Positions 1 through 6,609 of a DNA stretch of 11,004 bases are shown here, piece after piece (position 1 is the first letter of the stretch; each line of letters starts with the position of its first letter). Position numbers and translations under genes: made by a program. Source of the stretch: Candidatus Zhuqueibacterota bacterium (GTDB lineage: Bacteria; SM23-31; B21-G16); contig QNDJ01000022.1 in NCBI GenBank assembly GCA_003644825.1, forward strand, positions 1 through 11,004, written 5' to 3'. The notes beneath the pieces were generated by a model. The model worked only from the letters and a program-made list of their open reading frames with translations, made no database searches and had not been told where the DNA came from.

Positions 1-2
1 AT

Positions 3-404
3 ATTTCTCCAAGGTCAGCAATGATTCGTTCGGCAATAATTCCAGGATGGGGACAATGGAGTAATGGGAAAAGACTGAAGAGTTTTCTGGTTGCTTCTGT
101 TGAATCTTATTTAATTGTAAGATTCGTTGATTATTATCAAAAGTATAGTAAAACAGAGGATGAAAAGGAAAAAGAGTTTTTTAGAGACCAGCGGAGTAAA
201 TATGGATGGTGGTTACTTCTTGCTTATATTTTAAGTTTAATGGATGCTTATGTTGATGCATATTTAAAAGATTTTAATAAAAATATGGATATAAATTATT
301 CAAGATTAAATTTTTCGATGAATTTTTTACAACGGAGCAGGCATCCCGGGGAGATGCATATTTTTTCTTTATTAGTATCTTTTGAGAATAAAACTCTGAG
401 GTGA
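3..404 (+). CDS. DUF5683-like small membrane protein, 5' truncated by the window edge
   Basis: The reading frame is open to the window edge, and the residues before the first Met (ISPRSA) continue the family pattern SPxxAxxxSxxxPGxGQ. The ATG at 21 is therefore probably internal and the true start lies outside the window. Two features match DUF5683: a PGWGQ turn followed by a hydrophobic segment (about residues 21-38 counted from the ATG at 21), and a second hydrophobic segment, WWLLLAYILSLMDAYVDAYL, with its typical D-A-Y-V-D-A ending. The remaining 40 or so residues are polar and strand-like, as is common at the C-terminus of this family. The family is found in envelope contexts and has no established biochemical role. 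The gene ends in TGA three bases before the transporter start. I am fairly sure of the family, and the function is unknown. Confidence 0.7.
   Translation: MSPRSAMIRSAIIPGWGQWSNGKRLKSFLVASVESYLIVRFVDYYQKYSKTEDEKEKEFFRDQRSKYGWWLLLAYILSLMDAYVDAYLKDFNKNMDINYSRLNFSMNFLQRSRHPGEMHIFSLLVSFENKTLR
398..404 (+). promoter_or_regulatory. Shine-Dalgarno sequence of the NSS transporter gene
   Basis: GAGGTGA lies three bases before the ATG at 408 and overlaps the TGA stop of the upstream gene. It supports this start and suggests translational coupling. It is one of only two recognisable Shine-Dalgarno sequences in the window. Confidence 0.55.
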
Positions 405-407
405 TGA

Positions 408-1778
408 ATGGAATTGAAAGAAACCCAGAGAGGTATCTGGAGTTCCAAGATTGGTTTTATACTTGCAGCAGCGGGTTCGGCTGTTGGGCTTGGTAATATA
501 TGGCGCTTCCCGACTGTTGCAGGCCGAAGTGGAGGTGCTGCATTTGTCGTTTTATATCTTTTTTGTGTTGTAATTGTTGGATTACCGGTAATGATTGCTG
601 AACTCTCAATTGGAAGACATACAAGAAAAAATCCAGTAGGTGCTTTCGAAAAACTTGCCCCCCATTCAGGCTGGAAATATCTGGGTGTACTCGGAATTGT
701 TACCGGTATAGCAATTCTTTCCTTTTATGCGGTAATAGCAGGATGGATTATAGGATATTTCTTTAAAGCTGTGGGTGGAGAGTTCCAGAGAATTTCTACC
801 GCAGCGGAGTCTGAAATGATATTTACTGGTTTTGCAAGAAACCCTTTTTACCAGATGCTTCTTCTTGGTATATTTATATTGCTGACATCTCTGGTTATAT
901 GGCGTGGAGTGAAAGGTGGGATAGAAAAATGGTCTAAAATTCTGATGCCTATATTAATTGTCATACTCATTTCCCTTGTGATAAGGTCAGTAACACTGCC
1001 CGGTTCTTCAAAGGGGTTAGCTTTCTATTTAAAACCCGATTTTAGTAAGATGAATTTTAAGATACTGCTGGAAGCCCTTGGGCAGGCACTTTTTTCCTTA
1101 AGCCTTGGAATGGGAACAATGATAACCTATGGAAGCTATATTCAAAAAAGAGATAACCTCTCAACATCGGCTCTATATGTGTGTATATTTGATACGGCTA
1201 TAGCAATACTTGCAGGTTTTATGATTTTCCCTGCACTGTTTGCAATGGGTATGAAACCGGATATCGGTCCTTCGTTGATATTTCAGGTTATTCCTGCTAT
1301 GCTGGCACGAATGCCGGGTGGCTACTTTTTTGGTATTGGAGTATTCCTTCTAATAGCTATTGCTGCTTTAACTTCTACAATATCGCTTCTCGAGGTTCCT
1401 GTTGCTTACGTTGTTGATGAAAAAGGATGGAGTAGAAGTAAGGCTGTGACTGTTATGGGAAGTATTGCATTTATTTTTGGAATATTTTCGGCTCTTTCAA
1501 ATGGCGCATTAGAATTCCTGACAAAATTGCCGGCTATTAATACCAGTTTTCTCAATGTAATGGATACAGCTTTTTCGAAGTTTTCACTTGCAATTGGTTC
1601 TCTTCTTGAATCTTTATTTTTAGGATGGATATGGGGCACAGCAAAAGCTATTGAAGAGATTGAAGGCGAAGGAGTAATTTTTAAATATAAAAAAGTGTGG
1701 ATTCCATTTATAAAAGTAATTACTCCTTTATTAATTCTCATTATATTTGGAGATTTATTAAGGAGAACATTTTTTTAA
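408..1778 (+). CDS. Sodium-dependent transporter, NSS (neurotransmitter:sodium symporter) family
   Basis: This is an inner-membrane secondary transporter of the LeuT-fold NSS/SNF family, which uses the sodium gradient to import amino acids or related amines. The first helix carries the hallmark unwound segment, with AAAGSAVGLGNIWRFP at residues 21-35, followed by the GG-A-F region leading into helix 2 and EL-x-IGR at 65-70. The helix 6 region has the usual bacterial LSLGMGTMITYGSY (231-244). The helix 8 region has ALTSTISLLEVPVAY (320-334), which contributes to the sodium sites. By eye there are 11-12 hydrophobic segments, the last at about 433-450. The length of 456 aa is normal and the gene looks intact. 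The substrate cannot be read from sequence; tryptophan, tyrosine, leucine and alanine transporters all occur in the family. It starts three bases after the DUF5683-like gene, with a Shine-Dalgarno at 398-404, so it is probably cotranscribed with it. The family call is very secure. Confidence 0.95.
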   Translation: MELKETQRGIWSSKIGFILAAAGSAVGLGNIWRFPTVAGRSGGAAFVVLYLFCVVIVGLPVMIAELSIGRHTRKNPVGAFEKLAPHSGWKYLGVLGIVTGIAILSFYAVIAGWIIGYFFKAVGGEFQRISTAAESEMIFTGFARNPFYQMLLLGIFILLTSLVIWRGVKGGIEKWSKILMPILIVILISLVIRSVTLPGSSKGLAFYLKPDFSKMNFKILLEALGQALFSLSLGMGTMITYGSYIQKRDNLSTSALYVCIFDTAIAILAGFMIFPALFAMGMKPDIGPSLIFQVIPAMLARMPGGYFFGIGVFLLIAIAALTSTISLLEVPVAYVVDEKGWSRSKAVTVMGSIAFIFGIFSALSNGALEFLTKLPAINTSFLNVMDTAFSKFSLAIGSLLESLFLGWIWGTAKAIEEIEGEGVIFKYKKVWIPFIKVITPLLILIIFGDLLRRTFF

Positions 1779-1787
1779 CTGTTAAAT

Positions 1788-2843
1788 ATGAAAGAATTAA
1801 CAGGAGCAATACACATACATACAAAATTTTCAGACGGGACAAAGGATGTTCCTGAAATTATAGATATTGCAAGAGAAGTGGGGCTGGATTTCCTGATGTT
1901 CAGTGACCATCATACTCTTGAGCCAAAAAGATTGGGGTTTGAAGGATGGCATGGGAATCTACTGGTTTTTATAGGATATGAAATTAATGATAAAGATGAT
2001 AATAATCATTATCTCGCATTTAATATAGAAAAAGAGTTAAATAATCACCTTACGCCAGAAGAATACGTAAGAATCATTAAGGAAAAAGGAGGTTTCGGGA
2101 TTATTGCTCATCCGGATGAACAGGGAAGCAAAATAGAAAGATTCAGAACTTTTCCTTGGAAAAACTGGGAGATAAATGGATACTCCTGTATTGAGATATG
2201 GAACCAGATGTCTGAATGGAAAGAAGGGCTCACAAAAAGAAATCAGCTCTGGAAACTATTACATCCGAGAAAATCCCTGAAAGGACCAAAACAGATTACT
2301 TTGAAAAGGTGGGATGAAATTAATAAAATAAGAAAGGTGGGGGGTATTGGTGGTCTGGATGTGCACGCTGTTCATTACAGATTGTTTAAGATATTCCCTG
2401 TTATTATATATAGATATAAGGTTCATTTTAAATCAATAAGAACCCATGTTTTAATTGATGATAGCCTTTTTAAAAATAATTCACTGCCAGCTTTCGAAAA
2501 AGTAAAAGTGAAATTTTATCACTCTCTTTCCAGTGGAAGGTGTTTTATATCAAACTTTGCTCTGGGGGATGCAAGGAATTTTAGATTCCTTTGTGAATCC
2601 GGAAACAATATTGTGGAAACAGGAGAAGATTTAATTAAAAATGAGGGTAGAATTAAGTTTCATTGTAATCTTCCATTAAAAGGAGAAGTCAGATTATTTA
2701 AAGATTCTGTGCTAAAGGATAAAAAAAGGGGGAAAGAAGTTAGTTTTAGCTGTGATGAACCGGGAATTTATAGAGTCGAGGTTTATAGAAAAAGAAAACC
2801 CTGGATTTACTCAAATCCGATAAGAGTTCTAAAAAATGAATAA
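1788..2843 (+). CDS. PHP-domain metallohydrolase, CehA/McbA-like
   Basis: This is a predicted soluble metal-dependent phosphoesterase or hydrolase of the PHP superfamily. The metal ligands are visible in order: HxH at H9/H11 within HIHTKFSDGT, D40-H41 in FSDHHT, E65 in GYEI, H108 in IIAHPDE, and D191-x-H193 in GGLDVHAVH. After the PHP core (about 1-225) comes a C-terminal part of about 125 residues that looks like a beta-sandwich. It ends in KPWIYSNPIRV, a pattern familiar from CehA/McbA-type PHP proteins. It lacks the polymerase, histidinol-phosphatase (HisK) or YciV architecture, so I give no substrate. The gene starts nine bases after the transporter and has no convincing Shine-Dalgarno near its ATG (AGGAGAA at 1761 is about 20 bases too far away). 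Its last eight bases overlap purF, which implies cotranslation. The family call is firm; the role, possibly in nucleotide or phosphate-ester turnover given purF next door, is a guess. Confidence 0.85.
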   Translation: MKELTGAIHIHTKFSDGTKDVPEIIDIAREVGLDFLMFSDHHTLEPKRLGFEGWHGNLLVFIGYEINDKDDNNHYLAFNIEKELNNHLTPEEYVRIIKEKGGFGIIAHPDEQGSKIERFRTFPWKNWEINGYSCIEIWNQMSEWKEGLTKRNQLWKLLHPRKSLKGPKQITLKRWDEINKIRKVGGIGGLDVHAVHYRLFKIFPVIIYRYKVHFKSIRTHVLIDDSLFKNNSLPAFEKVKVKFYHSLSSGRCFISNFALGDARNFRFLCESGNNIVETGEDLIKNEGRIKFHCNLPLKGEVRLFKDSVLKDKKRGKEVSFSCDEPGIYRVEVYRKRKPWIYSNPIRVLKNE

Positions 2844-4269
2844 TATAGATAAACCCGGAGAAAACTGTGCTGTTTTCGGGATATATGGTCATAAAGAAGC
2901 CTCGAAACTGACCTATCTTGGTCTTTATTCACTTCAGCACAGGGGGCAGGAAGGTTGTGGAATAGTTTCTTCTGATGGAAGTGAAGTATTCGTTCATAAA
3001 GGAAGAGGACTTGTCTCAGATGTTTTTTCTTCACCCGGGATATTTCGTCATCTTAAAGGGTATATAGCAATAGGACATAACAGATATTCTACTACTGGTT
3101 CTAACCTTCCTTCCAATGTTCAACCATTTGTAGTCGAATGTAGGGATGGACCTCTTGCAATATCCCACAATGGTAACTTCGTAAATACAAATTTTCTAAG
3201 AAAATTACTGGTCAAAGAAGGGTCAATTTTTCAGACTTCGACGGACTCTGAGCTTCTTGTTCATATAATAGCCAGGTCAAAAGAAGAAAACCTGGTTCTG
3301 AAACTGAAAGAGTGCCTTGCAAAAATCAAGGGTGCCTACTCTATTGTTATGCTGGTCAAAGATAAACTTATTGCTGTAAGAGACCCCAATGGTTTCAGAC
3401 CCCTTTGTATAGGTAAAAAGAGAAATTGTTATATAATAACTTCTGAATCGTGTGCCCTTGACCTTTTAGGGGCAGAATATCAACGGGATGTGAAACCAGG
3501 AGAACTTATTGTAATAGATAAAAATGGTTTAAGTTCCCACCAGATATTTCAACCGGAAAAATTGACTTTTTGTATATTTGAATTTATATATTTTTCCAGA
3601 CCTGATAGCAAAATCTTCGGAGAATATGTTGATAAAACAAGAAGAAAACTGGGTAAAAATTTAGCCCTTGAAAAACCAGCAAATGCAGATATTGTTATTT
3701 CTGTTCCCGATTCAAGTAATACTGCTGCCCTGGGATATTCTCATAAATCAGGAATAAAATTTGAATTGGGTTTAATAAGAAACCATTATATTGGAAGAAC
3801 ATTTATTCAACCGAGTCAACCATTGAGAGACTTCAATGTAAAGGTTAAGTTTAATGCTGTTGGCGGTGTCATTAAAAATAGAAGAATCGTGGTGGTAGAA
3901 GATTCCATTGTAAGAGGAACTACATTGAAAATGCTGGCAAGATTAATTAAAAATGCAGGTGCCAAGGAAATTCATATAAGGGTATCTTCACCACCAATTC
4001 GGTATCCATGTTATTACGGGATGGATTTCCCTACTGAAGAAGAGCTTATAGCCAGTTCTCTTTCGGTTGAGGAAATTAGAAAATTCCTGAATGTTGATTC
4101 TTTAGGGTATTTATCCATTCAGGGATTACTTGATTCAGTTCCAAAAAATGATGCCGGCTTCTGTAATGCTTGTTTCAGCGGGGATTATCCTGTTCCGATT
4201 GAAGAGAGATTGTTAAAGAATCAATATGAAATTTTTAACCATATACATTTAAGTGACAAAGTAAGATAA
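2836..4269 (+). CDS. purF: Amidophosphoribosyltransferase (glutamine PRPP amidotransferase), Fe-S type
   Basis: This enzyme catalyses the first committed step of purine synthesis, converting PRPP and glutamine to phosphoribosylamine. The N-terminal Ntn glutaminase domain begins at C11 (GENCAVFGIYG), so a 10-residue propeptide is expected to be removed to expose the catalytic cysteine. Supporting glutaminase residues are HNRYSTTG (81-88), SHNGN (110-114) and TDSE (136-139). The C-terminal phosphoribosyltransferase domain has the PRPP loop VVVEDSIVRGTT (352-363); its first acidic residue is E, where D-D is usual in PurF, and this is a conservative change seen in other PRTases. Four cysteines match the [4Fe-4S] ligands of the Bacillus-type enzyme: C246, C392 (RYPCYYG), C443 and C446 (FCNACFSGDYP). 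The 477 aa length is normal. The start overlaps the PHP gene by eight bases (ATGAATAA), and no Shine-Dalgarno is visible, so reinitiation or coupling is likely. The call is very secure. Confidence 0.97.
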   Translation: MNNIDKPGENCAVFGIYGHKEASKLTYLGLYSLQHRGQEGCGIVSSDGSEVFVHKGRGLVSDVFSSPGIFRHLKGYIAIGHNRYSTTGSNLPSNVQPFVVECRDGPLAISHNGNFVNTNFLRKLLVKEGSIFQTSTDSELLVHIIARSKEENLVLKLKECLAKIKGAYSIVMLVKDKLIAVRDPNGFRPLCIGKKRNCYIITSESCALDLLGAEYQRDVKPGELIVIDKNGLSSHQIFQPEKLTFCIFEFIYFSRPDSKIFGEYVDKTRRKLGKNLALEKPANADIVISVPDSSNTAALGYSHKSGIKFELGLIRNHYIGRTFIQPSQPLRDFNVKVKFNAVGGVIKNRRIVVVEDSIVRGTTLKMLARLIKNAGAKEIHIRVSSPPIRYPCYYGMDFPTEEELIASSLSVEEIRKFLNVDSLGYLSIQGLLDSVPKNDAGFCNACFSGDYPVPIEERLLKNQYEIFNHIHLSDKVR

Positions 4270-4291
4270 AGTATATTCTTAGTTTCTAAAA

Positions 4292-4471
4292 TTGCTAAAG
4301 GTAAATATTGAACTGTGTGATTTATGTGGATTGTGTGTGGGAGTGTGCCCGGAAGATGCTCTTTATCTTTCCGAAGTCAAACTTATAATCATTCAGGAAA
4401 AATGCAGTTTATGTTTATATTGTGTAAATTGTTGTCCATTCAGGGCAATATCAGTAGTAAAAGAAAAGTAA
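4292..4471 (+). CDS. Small 2[4Fe-4S] ferredoxin, 59 aa, TTG start
   Basis: This short gene fills the gap between purF and the reductase. The frame reads MLKVNIELCDLCGLCVGVCP (with TTG as Met) and has two complete CxxCxxCxxxCP motifs: C9/C12/C15/C19 and C38/C41/C44/C48. A surplus C47 sits beside the last ligand of the second motif. It is therefore a dicluster low-potential electron carrier in the cytoplasm. An in-frame TAG at 4280-4282 limits the start. No ATG or GTG lies between it and the first cluster cysteine, and TTG at 4292 gives the N-terminus expected for such ferredoxins. No Shine-Dalgarno is evident. It lies 22 bases after purF and 27 bases before a geranylgeranyl-reductase-family gene. 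In Methanosarcina acetivorans a ferredoxin is the electron donor of geranylgeranyl reductase, so the same partnership is inferred here. The protein family is certain from the cysteines; the exact start is less so. Confidence 0.9.
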   Translation: MLKVNIELCDLCGLCVGVCPEDALYLSEVKLIIIQEKCSLCLYCVNCCPFRAISVVKEK

Positions 4472-4498
4472 TTTAAGGATAATACTCTGTGCCTGAAG

Positions 4499-5680
4499 AT
4501 GATAAAAGAAATTGATTATGATATTATAATAGTAGGAGGAGGACCAGCAGGAACCACTTCTGCATATTATTCTGCTTTAAATGGAGCAAAGGTGATACTA
4601 TTTGAGCGACATTTATGTATAGGAAACCCTGTTAGATGTGCAGAAGGTGTTAGCAGAAGGGGACTTGAGGAATTTTTTAATCCAGATGAACTCCAGGGTA
4701 TCAATCGTGTAAATAAATTACAGATTTTTGCTCCATCAGGTGCTTTTGTTACTATTAAGACAGATGAAGTCGGATATATTATTAACAGAAAAGTCTTTGA
4801 TTTTAACCTTGCAAAGCGAGCATCTGAAAAAGGAGTGAAAATTATTACAAGGGCAAACGTAATTGATTTAATTAACAGAAATGGAAAAATAGAAGGAGTA
4901 AAAGTTGTTCATCTCGGAAAAGAATATGATATATACGGTAAAATAATTATAGGTGCAGATGGAATCGAATCCAGAGTTGGTAAGTTATCAGGATTGAGAA
5001 AATCGTTTAAGCTGGATGAAATAGATTCCTGTGTTCAGGCGACAATTTACAGTAAAGAAATTGACAATGATATTTGCAGGGTATATTTCGGGCACGATAT
5101 TGCTCCTGGTGGATATGCCTGGATTTTTCCCAGGGGAGACAATACCGCAAATGCAGGGCTCGGTATTTCTGGAGTTGCCTCTAAGAAACAGGCTCCTGTG
5201 GATTATCTCAGAAAATTTCTTGAAAGGAGTTTTTCTGAATATTCTGTTTTAGCAATCATAGGTGGAGGTGTGCCCTGTGCAAAGGTTCTTAAAGAACTGG
5301 TAATTGATAATGTTATTCTTGTGGGGGATGCTGCCCATCAAACAAATCCCCTTACAGGTGGTGGTATAATAAATGCAATGAGAGCAGGCAAAATTGCAGG
5401 TGAAATAGCCGCCACCGCAATAAAAGAAAATGATTGTTCAGAAAAGTTCCTTAGAAAATATGAAACCGAATGGAAAAAACTCTATGGAAATAGACACTCT
5501 GCATTGTATAGATTGAAAAAATCAGTATACAGTATTTCCGATGATGTTCTTAACAGGATAGCATACTCTATGAATAGATTATCGGAAGAAGAAAGAACCC
5601 TTGCAAATACCTTTAAGATAGCTCTAAAAGAAAAACCTAAACTGGTTCTGGATGCTCTGAAGATATTTTCGGGTGTTTAA
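4499..5680 (+). CDS. Geranylgeranyl reductase family FAD-dependent oxidoreductase
   Basis: This is a flavoprotein of the geranylgeranyl reductase / digeranylgeranylglycerophospholipid reductase family, which saturates double bonds in isoprenoid chains. The FAD-binding fold starts at once with IIIVGGGPAG (9-18), with the acidic end of the second strand at FER (35-37). The family signature cysteine is C47 in VRCAEG. The substrate-cavity motif PxxYxWxFP is exact at 203-211 (PGGYAWIFP), followed eight residues later by GLG. The second FAD motif is LVGDAAHQTNPLTGGG (274-289). The 393 aa length is usual. The ATG at 4499 places the Rossmann motif correctly at the N-terminus; only GAAG lies directly before it, so the Shine-Dalgarno is weak. 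The preceding ferredoxin gene is the likely electron donor, and ftsY begins three bases after the stop. Its substrate could be a quinone side chain, a polyprenyl or geranylgeranyl diphosphate, or an ether lipid; the sequence does not decide. The family is secure and the substrate unknown. Confidence 0.9.
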   Translation: MIKEIDYDIIIVGGGPAGTTSAYYSALNGAKVILFERHLCIGNPVRCAEGVSRRGLEEFFNPDELQGINRVNKLQIFAPSGAFVTIKTDEVGYIINRKVFDFNLAKRASEKGVKIITRANVIDLINRNGKIEGVKVVHLGKEYDIYGKIIIGADGIESRVGKLSGLRKSFKLDEIDSCVQATIYSKEIDNDICRVYFGHDIAPGGYAWIFPRGDNTANAGLGISGVASKKQAPVDYLRKFLERSFSEYSVLAIIGGGVPCAKVLKELVIDNVILVGDAAHQTNPLTGGGIINAMRAGKIAGEIAATAIKENDCSEKFLRKYETEWKKLYGNRHSALYRLKKSVYSISDDVLNRIAYSMNRLSEEERTLANTFKIALKEKPKLVLDALKIFSGV

Positions 5681-5683
5681 AAA

Positions 5684-6607
5684 ATGAAACCTGTTTTTGA
5701 AAAATTTAAAACTGGATTATACAAAACAAGGATTACCCTCTTTTGCAAGTTGAAAGATGTAATATCGAGGGGTAAAAAGTTTAACCAGGAATTTATTGAA
5801 AACATAGAGGAAATTTTGATTGAAAGTGATATAGGTATTGAAACAACAATGTATTTGATGGATGAGTTGAAAGAACAATACAGAAAAAATAAAAATTTTG
5901 ATACTTCAACTGTTCTTGGAATCATAAAGAAAAAGTTGAAAGAAATAATGATGGAATGCAATACTCCTGAAATCTCGGAAAGGAAACAGGAAAAACCTTA
6001 TGTTATTCTTGTTGTAGGGGTTAATGGAACGGGGAAAACAACAACTATTGGTAAACTGGCTTATAAGTATAAAAAAGAGGGTAAATCAGTTCTTCTTTCT
6101 GCGGCAGATACTTTCAGAGCTGCTGCTGTTGAACAGCTTGATATATGGCGGAAAAGAGCAGGTGCTGATATTGTAAAAACGAAATACGGTGCAGACCCTG
6201 CCTCTGTCGCTTACGATTCCCTGCAGGCTGCTATTTCAAGAAATATTGATGTTCTTATCATCGATACTGCGGGAAGGCTTCATACAAAAGTAAACCTTAT
6301 GGAAGAATTAAAAAAAATTAAAAGGATTCTTAAGAAGATTAAACCGTCAGCACCTGATGAAACATTGCTTGTTCTTGATGCGGTTACAGGGCAAAATTCT
6401 CTTACTCAGGCAAAAGAGTTCAATGATGCCATAGGTATTGATGGAATAGTCCTAACAAAACTTGATGGAACTGCAAAAGGTGGTATTATCGTTCCTATTT
6501 TAAAAGAACTTAAAATTCCTGTAAAATATGTTGGTATGGGAGAAAAAGTAACAGACCTTGCATTATTTGATTCAGAAACTTTTATCAATGCATTAATATG
6601 TGATTAA
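5684..6607 (+). CDS. ftsY: Signal recognition particle receptor FtsY
   Basis: FtsY is the SRP-receptor GTPase that docks ribosome-SRP complexes at the inner membrane for cotranslational insertion of membrane proteins. The N domain covers about 1-95 and begins with an amphipathic FEKFKTGLYKTR helix, the usual membrane-targeting sequence. The G domain shows G1 GVNGTGKTTT (112-121), the SRP-GTPase insertion box motif DTFRAAAVEQL (142-152), G3 DTAGR (194-198), G4 TKLDG (258-262) with AKGG after it, and the closing GMGEK (284-288) and DLALFD. At 307 aa it is a compact NG-only form without the acidic A domain of the E. coli protein, which is normal in many bacteria. FtsY-type rather than Ffh, because there is no methionine-rich M domain. 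The start follows the reductase stop by three bases with no Shine-Dalgarno; rimO begins two bases after its stop. The call is very secure. Confidence 0.96.
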   Translation: MKPVFEKFKTGLYKTRITLFCKLKDVISRGKKFNQEFIENIEEILIESDIGIETTMYLMDELKEQYRKNKNFDTSTVLGIIKKKLKEIMMECNTPEISERKQEKPYVILVVGVNGTGKTTTIGKLAYKYKKEGKSVLLSAADTFRAAAVEQLDIWRKRAGADIVKTKYGADPASVAYDSLQAAISRNIDVLIIDTAGRLHTKVNLMEELKKIKRILKKIKPSAPDETLLVLDAVTGQNSLTQAKEFNDAIGIDGIVLTKLDGTAKGGIIVPILKELKIPVKYVGMGEKVTDLALFDSETFINALICD

Positions 6608-6609
6608 TT

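Noticed and set aside
1406-1741. Open frame on the minus strand inside the transporter gene
   Set aside because: It is antisense to a secure NSS transporter, shows no family motif, and is explained by codon composition. The same applies to the other minus-strand frames at 2807, 5677, 6406, 7965, 9599, 10126 and 10667.
3888-3924. PRPP-loop E-D instead of D-D in PurF as a sign of altered function
   Set aside because: The change is conservative, E-D is common in other phosphoribosyltransferases, and every other catalytic and Fe-S residue is present.
4253-4277. Possible promoter (GTGACA then TATATT) before the ferredoxin
   Set aside because: The spacing is only 13 bases and the site overlaps the end of purF. 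Read-through from purF explains expression more simply.
4262-4300. Frameshift fusing purF to the ferredoxin
   Set aside because: purF ends at a normal length after its Fe-S ligand motif, and the ferredoxin has its own in-frame upstream stop and a plausible TTG start. Two separate genes are the simpler reading.
5031-5252. Second plus-strand frame inside the reductase gene (and a similar one at 7028-7258 inside rimO)
   Set aside because: Both are out of frame with secure genes whose motifs lie in the overlapped region, and neither resembles a protein family.
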